Positions 33,376 through 46,483 are shown, numbered from the stretch's first letter. The stretch: 64,000 bases of DNA from Dichetophora obliterata (GCA_963920525.1 OY986439.1:41048819-41112818), one strand, 5' to 3'. Numbers and translations: made by a program. Notes: generated by a model not told the origin, from the sequence alone.

Positions 33376-35734
33376 TCTATATATATAAAATGGAATGTGT
33401 GTTTGTTTATTTGTTTGTTTGTTTGTTTGTACCTTATAGGAGACCAAACCTCTGGACCGATCTTCCTGAAATTTTCACAGCATTTAACTGGGACTCTGGC
33501 ATGATTAATAGGGTACTTTTTCGACCACGCCCACTTTTACGCCCACTTTTTTAAAATTATGTAATTGCTCCCATATAGTTTTTAACAGATTTACTTTAAA
33601 TTGTATACACATTATACTCCAGGCGAGGTAGAAATAAATATTTCTTACACCACGCCCCCCTTCACGCCCCTTTTCACGCCAAATTTAAGTTTTAAACTTT
33701 TTGTTCTCTGTACAAATTTGTTCCTTCCAACGGATTATTTTTTATTTGGTAGTATATTGCTCTTAATACTGTTAACGTCGCCATATTACTATGAAAAACG
33801 CCCATTTCACCGCCCCCTTTTTTAAATTCAGATACTTACTTATACCACTAACAATGTTTGCTATACAAAATACTTTTTTTGTAATATGTATTTACCTAAA
33901 GTTTTATATACTTTTTATCTACAGGTAAGGTAGCCATAGATTTTTTATTACCAAATCCCCCTTTTCGCCCCATTTTACTTTAATTATAATTAATCTGCTT
34001 TCAATCTATATATATAAAAATGAATGTCTGTCTGTCTGTTTGTTTGTTTGTTTGTGCTTTATAGGAGGCCAAACCCTTGGACCGATCTTCCTGAAACTTC
34101 CACAGCATTTTATTATGACTCTGGAAAGAGTAATAGGCTATATCAAGTTTTTATTGGACAAAGGGGCGTGGCACTGCCCATATAACCCAAAAATTTAAAT
34201 CGCCATGTTTTGGGCATTTTTTGACCTACGTTGATGCTATTTGGTACATATGGTATTGGCATAATTAGGAATACGTACCAGGATAAAAGTGGGTGGGACC
34301 ACGCCCTTTTTAGGAAAATTAAAAATCGCAATATAGTCTTAACTACTGGCCCGATCGTCATTAAATTTTCACAATAGGATATTCTTACGAAATAATAAAT
34401 TCTTGACTATATAAAGTTTTGAGTGGACGAAGGGGCGTGGCCTCGCCCATATAACCAAAATTTAAAATCGTCATATCTTGGGCATTTTCTGACCAACGGC
34501 GGCAGTATTTGCTATATATGGTATTGGCATGATTAGAAATACGTACCTAAAGAAAAGTGCGCGGAGCACGCCCCTTTGTTTGCGATATATTGGAGGATGG
34601 ACCTGATAAGATTAGATCCGTATACGCATAAATTGCTTTATACCTCATTTGTAAGATCGAAGCTGGAATATGCATCTTTTATTTGGAATCCTTTCTACTC
34701 CACACACTCTGTGAGACTTGAACGAGTTCAAAAAAAGTTTCTGAGGTTCTCCCTTAGGACTTTAAATTTTGTTGAACCACTTCCCTCATATAATGTGCGT
34801 TGTTTGCTAATACGTCTTCAATCGCTTGAAAGCAGAAGAAGAATTCGCTCATTTATGATAATTTTTGATATTATTTCTGGACACATTGATTGTCCTGCAT
34901 TATTAAATCTGGTAAATTTCTTTGTTCCTACTCGTCAGCTACGCCAGTATAATATTTTTTCTATTCCATTTCATAGTAGCAATTATGCAGTCAATGAGCC
35001 TCTAACGAGAACTATGCTTGATTTTAATACTCTGTATAGAATTCATAATATCGATTTTTCTTTATCTAGAAATGATTTTAAATCTTTATTAAATGAAATT
35101 TTCTTATTTTAGTATACCCTACATTATTTCTTGTTATGAACTTTTTCAATTAGTATTTAGGTAATTAATTATAATCAAATTTTTGTACTACTAGTCTGTA
35201 AGGAATGTATCCATAGACGAAATAATAATAATAATAACCGATCTTAAATTTTCACAGCGTTCAGCTTTGACTCAGGAATACTAATTACATGATAATATTT
35301 TTCGGCCATGCACACCTCTGCACCTAATTTTTTACTACGTTTATTAACGGCTTTACCACAAATTTAAAATACATATTAATTAAAATAGTGGGGTAGCCCC
35401 ATTCTCTTTCTTCCACCACTGTCTTCAAAACAGCTGATTTTATAATACGTGTTAATTAAAATAGAGAGTGGGGTAACCCCATTCTCATTCTCCCACAACT
35501 GACTGCGAAACAGCTGATTGTGTAATTGCTGCTTTTTGATTGGTCTAAAAATAAAAAGGGGGAGCATGAAGCAAATTACATGCGATTCAGTGCTGAATTC
35601 TAATTGGTTTACAACAAAAAAAGAGGCGAAGCATTGCAATAATTAAATTATATAAATAAATTTTTGTAAATATATAAATACTTTTAATTTTATTTTATAC
35701 GAGGGGGGTAGCGAAGCCCTCCGGGTTCCGCTAG
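33376..35734 (+). mobile_element. Composite Helitron, copy B
   Basis: Same structure as copy A: 5' end at 33376, a second 5'-type end at 34005 and a 3' end CCGGGTTCCGCTAG at 35721-35734 followed by T. It is longer only because of a retrotransposon fragment inserted at 34610-35236. The shared chimeric layout shows that copies A and B come from one composite ancestor. No coding capacity of its own. Confidence 0.8.
34610..35236 (+). pseudogene. 5'-truncated non-LTR retrotransposon, RT C-terminus
   Basis: About 165 codons of the region after the reverse-transcriptase core: KLLYTSFVRSKLEYASFIWN and VRLERVQKKFLRFSLRTL, ending in a stop at 35110-35112, a short 3' UTR and a (TAA)n tail at 35220-35236. 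The matching place in Helitron copy A (GGACCTGATAACCGATC) is uninterrupted, so this is a clear later insertion. TAA tails fit I-like clades. It is truncated by incomplete reverse transcription. Confidence 0.8.
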
Positions 35735-36324
35735 TACCATTATAAATACATTAAATACATTTAATAATAAATAAACCGTTATCTGCGTTTAATAATAAAA
35801 ATTATGGATATGTTAATTACTAGTAATTTGATGATGTGGTTCAGGAAAAGGTATAGAAGAAATATCGGTAGGTTGAGTGTTAATAAAATTCAGAGTGAGC
35901 TAAGCACGCAGTCATGACTATTTCCAGCGAATTAGTGCCGAGCTTGCTTCTTCGTCCCAGTGGTAAATGGATAACCGAAGTAACCAATTACATACTCTTA
36001 AATTTGATGTCATAACCGATAAACTTATTCCAGCGGGGTGTGAGGAATTGGTTCTTCATAAGTTAAGACAACAGAGATCAAGCATACGTTAGAAACTAGT
36101 AAGGCCCAAATGAAACATGTTTTTAATGCCACCGAATTCTCTCACCAATTTCCTAAAAATTTTTTTGGTGCGTTTTTTTAACAGATTGTAGACGCGACGA
36201 TTTAGGTTTGTCTGTTATGTTTTTTTTTTTATTTCTTATGATACTTATAAAAAATTTTTTGCTGTTGTTATCTATATCGTCAAATTAATAAAAGAAAAAC
36301 ACAGCCCGAGTCCTAAGCAATGAC

Positions 36325-36735
36325 AAAAAAATGAATAACAAATTAATAAAGAATAAAAAATGAATAACGAATAACAAATGAATAATGAATAAAAAATGAA
36401 TAATGAATAACAAATGAATAATGAACAAAAAATGAATAACAAATGAATAATGAATTAAAAATTAATAATGAATAAAAAATTAATAATGAATAAAAAAAGA
36501 ATAATGAATAAAAAAAGAGTAATGAATAAAAAATGAATAATGAATAAAAAAAGAATAATGAATAAAAAATTAATAATGAATAAAAAATTAATAATGAATA
36601 AAAAATGAATAATGCATAACAAATGAATAATGAATAAAAAATGAATAATGAATAACAAATAAATAAAGAATAAAAAATGAATAACGAATTAAAAATGAAT
36701 AACGAATAAAAAATGAATAATGAATAAATATAGAA
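36325..36735 (-). repeat. Satellite array, right arm (inverted)
   Basis: Reverse-orientation copies of the same 18-bp unit (AATGAATAAAAAATGAAT). Together with 30455-31035 it makes most of the long terminal inverted repeat of the hAT-like element. Confidence 0.9.
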
Positions 36736-36986
36736 TAATTGAAAATTCTGTAATTCTTAGTGAATGGCATTCTTTGTGAATAGCATTCAAATGAATAAAA
36801 AAATTGATTGATTATTCTGAATAGCGAAAATGAATAATTGAAATGATTAACTAATCATTTTTTTAAAATTGAATGTGAATTAAAAATTTTATGTATAAAT
36901 TAATTTTGCATTCATTGAATGCATTCTTATGTCGATATTCAGTTGTACTTAAAATTCTGAATATGAATGCAGACTTTACAGCTCTG

Positions 36987-37326
36987 ATAACCACACTTCA
37001 TCTTCTAATTTCGTTAAATATTGTTTAAAGGTTTCGTCGTTAATCATTTTTTTAATTTGAGGCCCCACAAATATTCCCTCTTTGATTTTGGCATACGAAA
37101 TTTGTGGAAACACTGTTATTAAATGCTTGAAAGCTGCTCCTTCTTTATCAAGAGCCTTTACCAAATTTTTGAATAGTCCAAGCTTTATATGTAAGGGTGG
37201 TAGTATTACATCTTTTGAATCTACTATTGGTGTAATTAAAACGTTTTCTTGGCCTGAAACATATTGATGTCTTGCCGGCCAATCTTTTTGTGATGTAATC
37301 ACTCGCTCGTTGCTCGACTGCTCCAA
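36987..37326 (-). pseudogene. Unassigned transposon protein family, middle piece
   Basis: About 110 codons reading DVILPPLHIKLGLFKNLVKA, then FPQISYAKIKEGIFVGPQI. They align without gaps to DVLLPPLHIKLGLMKQFVKA and IKEGVFVGPQI in the gene at 55129-56792. The upstream part of the protein (zinc-binding region and first acidic motifs) is missing. The frame is interrupted after GAAGTGTGGTTATC by the hAT-like insertion and resumes at 30304. This copy is not functional. Confidence 0.75.
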
Positions 37327-38300
37327 AGACAGAGAAAGCAGCAGTGCTTAGTGATACTTTTTTACTATATAACTATACTATAAAAGCGACTTCTGCAATT
37401 ATGGCAAATCTTTTTTGGTACCATCTTTGCCAAAATAATTTAGATACGACAATTTCAGCTTTTCTAAGATTTGTCGAACAGTTTTTGCAATTTAATATTG
37501 CCCACAAACATAGCAAAAAAGAGTATAATCACTTTTACACAATTTTTTTGACATTTTTAAATATTTAAAGAAATACTTAATCTATATCTGTACTGTTATA
37601 TAAAATGCAATTGTAATTTTTATATTGACACTATGCTCTAAAAGTACTGGGCTGATTTTATTACAAAAGTTTTAAAATATCATATAAGTGCTACTTCTTT
37701 TAAAATTTCAATTTGAAAATCTGAATTTCAATTATCCGCATCTGCATCCTCAAAATGACATCCGTCACATCCCTACTCTTAATACCTGAAAATTTTGCTT
37801 TTTTTACAAACAAACTATTTTTTGGGGTTAAAATTTGTTTTAATTTTTTTTTATTTTTTTCCTTACTTTATCATATTTTTATTTGGATTTTAACGAAGGG
37901 AATTTAATACAATAAATTATCAAATTAAAATATATTTTAAAAACAGCTTAAAACATTACGCAACAGGCGGCCAAGGTTTAAAATTTTTAACAAAAAACTC
38001 AAACTTTGAACTTTAGACTTAAATATCTCAGAGAAAAACATGACATGCAAATGATTCATTCAGTATTAGAAAGCTTATTTAATTATCTGTCAGATTACGT
38101 ACAAATGATTGCTTTACATGAAACAATTTAGTTTCTAGAGTAAAAAAACTGGATCAGAGTCTAAAAAATGCATTTTACCCCGTATCTCAAAAATTCGACC
38201 CATTAGAGAAAAACTGAGTATAGGCAGAGAATCAGCGTATAAAAAACTTTTAGAATAATATTTCAGGTCTCTGGATAAAAAAGTTTTTCAGAAGTTGTGG

Positions 38301-40519
38301 AGTAGTGTAATTTATAAATTTGTTTTACAAATAATGAACATTAATGAAACAAAAACTAATTTATTATTTTAATATTTGAACTGGAGTTAAAATATCGTAT
38401 TCTAGGGTTCCAGGAGTCACTAATTATGAATTTGACGTCGAAAACTCAAAAAAATGAAAAAAAATTGCATCGAAAAAATGGCAATTTAAATTTATTGTTT
38501 TTAATTTAAGAACAATATTATAAAATTATGTTTTAAAATATTTGTTTTCAATACTAAAGTTTTTGTTTTAAAGTTTAAACAAATATTTTTAAACTGGAAA
38601 TGTTTACTTTAAAAATATATTTAAAAACATTGTTTTGAAAAAAAAACTTTTGTTTGAGTTTAACTTTAATGAAATTGTTTCAAGCTCTATTTTAAAAACA
38701 AATTCAATTAATATGAACACAGTTTTATTAAATTTTAACACATATTCTCTTAGTGTAATTAAAAATTGTTTAAGTCTATATATTATAGTCTTTTCACAAT
38801 AAGTGTTTTAAATTGAGTCTTTTTATTATTGATCTACTTTGATCAAGATCTTTGATCAGACAACGGCTGCCATATTGTGCTGAGTTTTTCTCTCGAAGCT
38901 CGGTAAAATTCGTTCATTTCGAGGGGGAGGGGTTAACCCCCAAAATAGCCCTGCGTACGCGCCTCCTTGTAGACTATCATATGCGATTGCAAGAACAATA
39001 TGTGCTGATTAAGTGAGTACAGTACGGACCAAAAAAACGAAACGCTTGAGTATTTGGTTAACACCCGATTTCATTCCCTATAAAATTTTCATACAACGGG
39101 CAATATATGAAATCGTTTCTAAACGAGTGAACTTCAAAAAGATTTCTCGTTAAAGAATCCTTGATTTTTTTCCTTCTCATAAAATTACAAAAGAAATTGA
39201 AAACAGTTTGTAAAACATAAAATTAAATTTATTTACTGGAGTACTTTAGCTCCTATCATAAAGTTAACTATCACTTTGAAATGTTTTAAAATCAGATTGA
39301 AATTCGATCCGTTTGTATTTTTTGTGAGATTTTTGTTCGCTTTGCTCGATAAAATAAATTTTATATCTCTGTGGATACGACGACAGCCGTGAAGTGGAAA
39401 CGATAAAAACAACACCGAAATGCAGAACAGTGATTTTCACACATCTGTTAAACTATGACTGAACAAAAACAACAACAACAAGGATGAAGTTGTGCAAGAA
39501 TGCTTTATATTTAACCCTTTAGAGATGGGTGTAAGTTTTTTACACATTAACTAATTTTGAGCTAGTTTTAGTTTTGTCTAACTTGAGTGGACTTTAGAAA
39601 AAGAAAAACAAATTACGGATATTTTCTCTTCAATGATTTTCAATTAAAGTATCTTGAACTGTAAATAAATCCCAAATGCTTTACTTAGAATAAGAAACAA
39701 AGGTCAATACAATATACATATTTTCAATTTAATTTACCTACTGTGCGTTCGTTTTTGTGCCAAAGGCAATATTTTCTCTTACAGAATGAAAGACTGATTT
39801 TCTAGCGGAAAATATTAAAAAGCCAAACATAAAAACTTCTGAAAATCCTTTAAAACAACAAACATACTTTAAGATTCATATAAGAAGCTGTAAAGAATTT
39901 TGCAGATGGTTTTTATCTTATTTATGTATGAGCAACATTTTCGTCATGCGTGCACGTCTGCTTGAACATTCAAGCAGCTGTACACAAACATGCCACAATA
40001 ATGTGAACAAATAAACCACAACAACAACAAGCACTGTGGCAGTGGTAATAATACAACAAAACAAATCAGCCAAACAATGTTATCAGAAATCGCAGAATAT
40101 AAACTTCCTTTTAAAGGATTTCCTTTTTAAATTATCCAAACAACAAAAGCATTTTTGTTATTGTTGTTGTTGTTGCTGTGTTTGATGTCGGCTCATAGCA
40201 GAAGTCTTACTTGGGGCGATGGGGAGTTTGGGAGGTGGTGGCATCATAGAAACAAAAAGTTGATACCTGCTCAATCGCTAAAATGCGGTTATGTCAATAA
40301 TGCCAGAAAGAGAAAATTTCAAAAATAACGAAACAACAAAAGGAAGCAACAACAAAAATAAAAAAGAACAACAACAGAACTGCACAATGTGCTACCAACA
40401 TCAAGCTTTTATAGCCAGCCAGTCACACAAAAGCAACAAAAACACTTCAATGACTGTTTGGAAAACTTTAACAGACCCTCTATGGCACTTGACACTTCAT
40501 CATGAAGAAGCCTGATGAT
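38301..40519. other. AT-rich region, no gene seen
   Basis: No ORF with recognisable similarity. CAA-rich tracts at about 39464-39480 and 40018-40030 and a GTT-rich tract near 40157-40177 resemble the 5' regions of fly genes, but I find no exon to go with them. Confidence 0.4.
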
Positions 40520-40550
40520 TGTGTGTGTGTGTGTGTGTTTGTGTTTGTGA
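40520..40550. repeat. (GT)n microsatellite
   Basis: GT dinucleotide run that becomes GTTT-interrupted at its right end. Confidence 0.8.
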
Positions 40551-41313
40551 TTTAAAAAATTTATGAAAGTTCTAACTCAACAAACAAGTAATTGAATGAT
40601 TGACAAACCGTCACTTTGAAATTTTGACAAAAGCACAAGAACTGCTCACGCGAACAGCCAAAACAGTCGAGACAGCCGTGAAAAGATGTAAAATAATGCA
40701 GAAATGATTCACCTTCACATAAAGATTCAAGCCCGACATGCTTGAGCACACAAATGGAGAATGGTAAAAGTGTTGGTGGAATGAATAGATTGATAGATAC
40801 GTCCTATACAGAAGAAAATATTATCCATAGATGATTTCCGCATACGGTCCCATTTGCATCTTTGTCGATTTGTTTGTATTTTTGTTTGTCAGCCTGTCAT
40901 TTTGGGTATTCATCTATTGACAATGACTGATTAAACGAGTGAATGACTGAGGCTTAGCAGCGAAAAATATTCTCAGGAAGAGCAAGAAATTCGAACACAT
41001 TCCTAGGCACAAACGTAAACATTCAATGACATTAAAATCTTAACCCTAACCTTAAGTTTAGCTTAAGCTTAATCTAAAACTTAAGTTAACGTTTATAACG
41101 TTTAGTGTATGGGTAAAAATTCGTGAAACGTATCAATTCTGTAAAATTCTGAAAATTTCAGCTCGCTGCGATGCACAGAGCTTCAGCGCATAGGCCAAAA
41201 ATCAAAAAAAATCACATATGTTTTTCTCCGTTTTTCTCACTTTCTCTTATTTTTATAAACCTAAATGAATAGAAAAACAACAGCTTTGGTCTGTCGTTTT
41301 TTATTTGCACTTA

Positions 41314-41851
41314 CAGCCCTATTCTGGCAGCTTAACTAAGGTCACCACATTAACAAAATAGTTAATATTAACAATTTGTTAAGGTTTCGTATTCTGCTGC
41401 AAATTTAAAAGCTCTTTTCCTTACAATTTTGTTAATAACTGAAAGAGTCTTAACAACGAATGAAATGTATGTGCTTAGACAGAAAATTGTTGTGAAAATT
41501 ATAAAAAAATACAAATCATAATATTATATTGATTTTTAATACATTAAACTGAAAAATAAAATAATTTTTTACTTATTTTAAGTGTTGATAATGAAATCTT
41601 TCAGTAGCCGTCGCAAATTTTTCAAGCGCTTGCAAAGGTCACAAGCTGCACTCGATGCATCTGTTTATATAGCGCATCTCTTCTTTCAATAGGCATATCG
41701 ATTTTCACTATGCATGGTGAACTTTAAAAGCTTTTTAAGCTTTTATGTTGTTAATGATTTTTAAGAATACCAACATTTACATAACATAACAATCAGCTTA
41801 ACAAGAGCTCCTTTACAATTTCTTGTTAAGCTAACAACCAGAATAGGGCTG
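41314..41851. mobile_element. 538-bp MITE with TTA target duplication
   Basis: Ends CAGCCCTATTCTGG on both sides, in reverse, with TTA flanking (41311-41313, 41852-41854). The subterminal parts share TTAGCTTAAC-like words. 3-bp TTA duplication suggests a PIF/Harbinger origin. No ORF. Confidence 0.8.
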
Positions 41852-41854
41852 TTA

Positions 41855-44418
41855 AAGTATAGGTATTGAAGTAGCTGCGATAATCGTGTTTTCGAATCGC
41901 TCAATAACAGTGAATTGCTAAAAAAGTTTTTTAATTAATTTTCAAAATATTAACAAAACTTTGTTATGGATGCTCAAAATCAAGGTATATTCTTTAATTT
42001 AAAGTGAAAATAGGTTCTGTGTTGTAAAAATATCGCAATAATACGTGTGAATAAAAAAAGAATTTTTTCGACAAATTTTTTTGTTGTTCTTCATTGTTTC
42101 ATTGTTCATCTAAACTCCTAGAATGTGGCCGATTTCGTCTGATATTGGCAAATATATACGTTTAAAGATATATATTTTAAGTCTTCAGAAAAAAACATAT
42201 TACTTGCCCCTCTCTGCCCCTCGGCTTCTACTACATCGTCAAGTAGAGTAATCTCCGCTAAAAAGAGCATTTTTTGTGTTGTGAAATGAGCTTGCCAATC
42301 GTGTTTCGTTGAGAGAGAGTTCTTTGTTTGAAAAAACATGCTTTATTTTTATTCTTCTTGTCCTTGTTGTACTTAAATATCGAAGCTCAAAAAAATTTTG
42401 TCATTGCGTATTGAAATATCGCGCTCATTAAAATTACAGGTTCTTCGTTAATATGCAGTTTTTCAAGAAACTTTGTTTTTGAACATTGGTTGTCTGCAGC
42501 TGGCTCAATACCTAAAAAATGTCAGTAATTTGTCGATAAGATGACTAAAAATTTTATGCTCAAATTGTAAATGTAATTTCGGCACAACTAAAAAATTTTT
42601 TTAATCAGCCTCTTAAAATTTAATAACTTGTCAACTTGTAACTTGTCATTTAGAAAAATTCTGTTATAAATGCATTTGTATTAATTGCAATCTCAAGACT
42701 TGAAGATTTTAAAATAGCCTATAACCTATTAAACCTATATTCCAAATTTCAACAAGTTCTGTTAGAACGTGAAAGACGTACAAACAAACAGACTACTTTT
42801 CTTTCTTTTTTTTTTAATTTTAGTAAAGATTAGCAATTTGTATGTGTTTTCAAAAAAGCTAGACGCACACAAGTTTCACGTTAAATTTGTGGAAATAACA
42901 TACGATTATGCTATCAAACATTATAATATTAGAAACTACAATCTAGTCTAATCTTCCCTGTTAAGGAAATGCCTAGGATACTCTGAAGCAGGCATACTCG
43001 TAATGAAATTTTGTATGTTTGTAGTTCATGCTATTATCAGCTGATTTGGCCCTATTTTTAAACGATTTTTATGATCTTAAAAAATATATCATTTTCAAGG
43101 ACATTCTGGAATGAGAAGATGACGTTATATTGGAAAAAAATTCATATAATCAATATTTGGGCTAGTACCTATAACTTTATATTAAAATTTTTGCAATATA
43201 GTTTTATTGTTTACTTTGTGTCATATTTGAGGATATCTTAGAGCAGGAACCCATCAAAATTTTGTTACAAATATGACATGCATTCTTTGGGAGACTGCTT
43301 CCAGAAAACATTCTCTTGATCCAATTGTGCTTCTTCTAAGCCTTATCAAGAAGTGCTTTCAAAAAGCATTCTCATAAACCACTTCTCAAAGACATTCAAA
43401 TAGCATTTAATTTCAATTATTTTTTTTATGTATTTTTTAATTTTCTGTGGGATTTTTCAAACATCCTACAAAACGCAACCACTTCCCGCTTCAAACGGGA
43501 AAAGAGATATTTTCAACAAAACCCTTTTCATTTCCAACACTCAAATCGCGGGAAAATCGCGAAAAAGTATATTTTTTGTGGATTTTTTTAAGCCCCCCTA
43601 ACCACAAAAACCATTTCATTCCATGGAATGCCTTCTTAAAGTTCTTCTGGAAAACACCTACTAGAATCCTATCATTGAAGGGCTCAAAGAAATCTTCCAT
43701 TGAAAAAGTTCTGGAAGCACTTCTAGAGAAGGCAAAGGAAAGCATTCCTCCCAATGACATGCATATGTTAAAAGAATGCCTTCTGGGTATGAAAGTGGAA
43801 GGGATGGAATGCAAGACTTTCCCTTCCACTATACCTTCTTGTGGAAGCACTTGTTTTGCTTGATAGATGTGATCAGAACAGAACGAAATTTTGTGTAGCT
43901 CCATTTTATGTTTGTACTAATCGAAGTATTCCTTATGGTATTTCATACAATTATTTTTTAAAAAATGTTCTAATTTTAAGGACAAACCGGAGCAGGAAGA
44001 TGCAATCAGATCGAAATTAAATGTTGTAGTTTACATGCTTGTTACAATACCTGTCGAACGTGCCCTGAGCCAAATCGATGAAACTCGCTCCGGCCTTGCA
44101 TATGTACATGTAAGTAAATATTGTGCTATTTATTGTTTAAATTCAATAAATACTAAATATTTGAATTCTAAGAATTATGTTTTTTCTGGTACTCATGAAA
44201 TTTTATAAAACAAACTGACTGAAATTGTCAAGCCGAAGATTTAAAAATGTGTCTTTTGATGTGTAACTTCTTAGCCTTATAGAAGTTAGTAAAATTTACG
44301 AATTTACTTCTTCATGGGTTTAGTTAAAGATCTTATAAATGTACATCAAAAACACCACTAAATTTCAAAACCTTATGTATATAGCACATAAGTTTTTCCA
44401 AGTTAAAGATTATTGACC
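41855..44418. other. AT-rich region, no supported gene
   Basis: A 138-codon open frame at 43447-43863 has no recognisable domain, overlaps an equally long frame on the other strand, and lies in sequence with repeated AGCATTCT/CTTCT words, so I do not call it a gene. Nothing else stands out. Confidence 0.4.
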
Positions 44419-46483
44419 GCCCAGCTAGCACAAAAAGGTTGTAAAAGTGTCGCAAAACAGTCGCCAATACAGATATAAATTGTAATTGTAACGTAATTAC
44501 AACTGAGAAAGCAGATATTTTACGCTTATTTTGTAACAACTTAGGTTCAATTATGCGAAAAATGTGTAATAATAATGTTATAAATGTGTTGTTGGTACAA
44601 ACTTAAGTTGCACGCTACAAGATGAAACATACTTAAAACATCCAAAAAAGTTTTTATTGTGTTATTCTTACACTACAATTCAGGTAAAATTAAGTGAATG
44701 TAACAAATATTTTGTTTTATTGAAGGTTTTTTTTGATCAAATTACAAATTTTCTAACAAGGAAGTAGTACTGATGGCATACATTTTCTAAATTGAAAATA
44801 AATAAGTTCTTAAAAAGTTTTAAAATTTTTTGCATTCACAATTACTTAATATAATTTTCTTAACTTAATTACTTAATAAGTCAAAGACAAATTTGGATGA
44901 AATAAAAAGATGTGAAAATAAATTGAAAATATTAAGAGTTATACACTTAAATTTTACAACAAAGTCCATTTTGTCGATGAATGTTTGTGTTTTACCCCTA
45001 GAAAACTCACGCGCCACCCATAAAATAAAAATTTTTAAAATAATTTAGAAATAAGAGATATTTCGAGTTTTTAATTTCCGCGTAATTTTCTTTAAAATAA
45101 AGCTTAATATATTTTTTGAAGTTTCTACTGTCATATTGCACTGAAAATTCTAAAAGAAAATAATAAATACTAAAAAAAAATCGTATTTAAATTTCATCAA
45201 AATTAATAGTATAGAAAAAAAAATTAAATATGGCGAGTATGAAGTTTTTAGACACTTTTTTTCCAAAGTTCTTGCAACTGAATAATAACCTCAATGCATA
45301 GTTCTTGCAACTAACTAAATATCAAAAGTTACTAATATTTTTTAAAGTTATTGCAACTGAATAATATAATTAGTGAAGCATTTACTTACAACAATTTTAT
45401 TCCAAACTTCTTGCAACTGAATTATGACTCCAATGCAACTTTCATGTAACTAATTACATTATATAAGTTGCAATGGTTTTTCTAAAGTTCTTGCAACAGA
45501 ATAATAACCTCAATAAATCGTTCTTATATCAGGCAAAATTGTATAAGTTACAATTACGTTTTTTAAACTTGCATCAACTGAATAATAACCTTGATACAGC
45601 ACAAGTTTGCAATGATTATTTTCAATGTTCGTGCAACTTAATAAAAACCCTCAATTCAACGTTATTTTTCCTAACTACATTTTTTGAGTTATGATAATGT
45701 TTCCTAAAGTTGAAGCAACTTAATAGTAACCTCAGTACAGCATAAGATTGCAATGACTATTTTCAATATTCTTGTAACTGAATTAAAAATACATTTAAAA
45801 ATTCTTGCAACAAAAAAAATTCTCATAATTTTATATTGATTCATTTCCATTCAACGAAAAATTTGTTCAATTTGGTAGTCTCGTTGAATGCTGAAATAAA
45901 ACAAAAATGGATTACATGGTAGTAGAAGCCTACACAAAGAAATTGACAAGCAACACAGAATTTTTTGTGAACAATAAAATTTATATTTTGCTTATGTCAT
46001 TTTAGTGCGTCACAGCAACATTGGAAACATTTAGTTGTAGTGGCTTCCCTATAACTTAATAAAAACATCTTCAAACCGAAGTTTTGAATATTTAGTTGTT
46101 GTGATATTGATATAACTTAATATAAACATCAAGCAACTTAGTCGCATCTAGATTGCTAACTCGTTACTGTATTTGTTGCAATTACAATATACAAACATTT
46201 TTTATAGGTGCTACAAAAAGAAATGTTGTCATAATATTAATTTAACGTAAAAATTATTATTTTTTTCAAAACTTTATGAAACATTTTTACAACAAGTGCA
46301 TTTATTCGTAACATAATTAACATCTTAATTTAACTTATTTGCAACAAAACGAATGATTTGTTACGAATTGCTTATTTGAAACTTTAATACAACCCATTTG
46401 TGACTAAATTTGTTTAAAAAAACTGGAATACCACCGAACTATAACACGTTATTGTTACAAATTGAAATCTGTGCTAGCTGGGC
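44419..46483. mobile_element. Possible foldback element with internal tandem repeats
   Basis: A 14-bp perfect inverted pair GCCCAGCTAGCACA marks the ends (44419-44432, 46470-46483). The interior is made of GTTACAA/TTGCAACT-rich words and a tandem array (45250-45810). No transposase, and no target duplication found. The structure resembles FB-type elements but the evidence is limited to the ends and the array. Confidence 0.45.
45250..45810. repeat. Tandem array with GTTCTTGCAACTGAATAATA units
   Basis: About nine imperfect units near 45269, 45300, 45348, 45408, 45487 and onward share the words TTCTTGCAACTGAAT and AATAACCTCAAT. Unit length varies from about 30 to 80 bp. Confidence 0.6.

Larger units (their letters stand above)
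30305..36986. mobile_element. 6.7-kb hAT-like element with satellite-filled arms
   Basis: Ends CAGAGCTGTAAA on both sides, flanked by ATAACCAG (30297-30304) and ATAACCAC (36987-36994), an 8-bp target duplication with one mismatch. CAGAG..TGTAAA ends with 8-bp duplications are typical of hAT elements. The arms (about 690-760 bp) are inverted and consist largely of the TTCATTATTCATTTTTTA satellite. No transposase is present; the middle holds two Helitrons and a retrotransposon fragment. It disrupts a gene of the unassigned family, which confirms that it is an insertion. Confidence 0.75.
29420..38300. mobile_element. Element with long inverted arms around an unassigned gene family
   Basis: 29420-29830 and 37930-38300 are inverted copies over about 400 bp (shared ATCCAGAGACCTGAAATA, TAGACTCTGATCCAGTT, TTTGTACGT, GCGTAATGTTTTAAGCT). 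Between them, on the minus strand, lie two pieces of one gene of the family also seen at 55129-56792. They are separated by a 6.7-kb insertion (30305-36986). Outer ends and any target duplication could not be fixed, so the limits are those of the visible arm similarity. Without the insertion the element would be about 2.2 kb: probably an internally deleted relative of the 54206-60125 type, or a different element carrying the same gene. Confidence 0.6.

Noticed and set aside
41041..41100. TTAACCCTAACC resembling telomeric repeat
   Set aside because: Only one and a half units, and flies lack simple telomeric repeats. A chance match.
43447..43863. 138-codon open frame, possibly a gene
   Set aside because: Overlaps an equally long frame on the opposite strand, has no recognisable domain, and lies in sequence with repeated short words.
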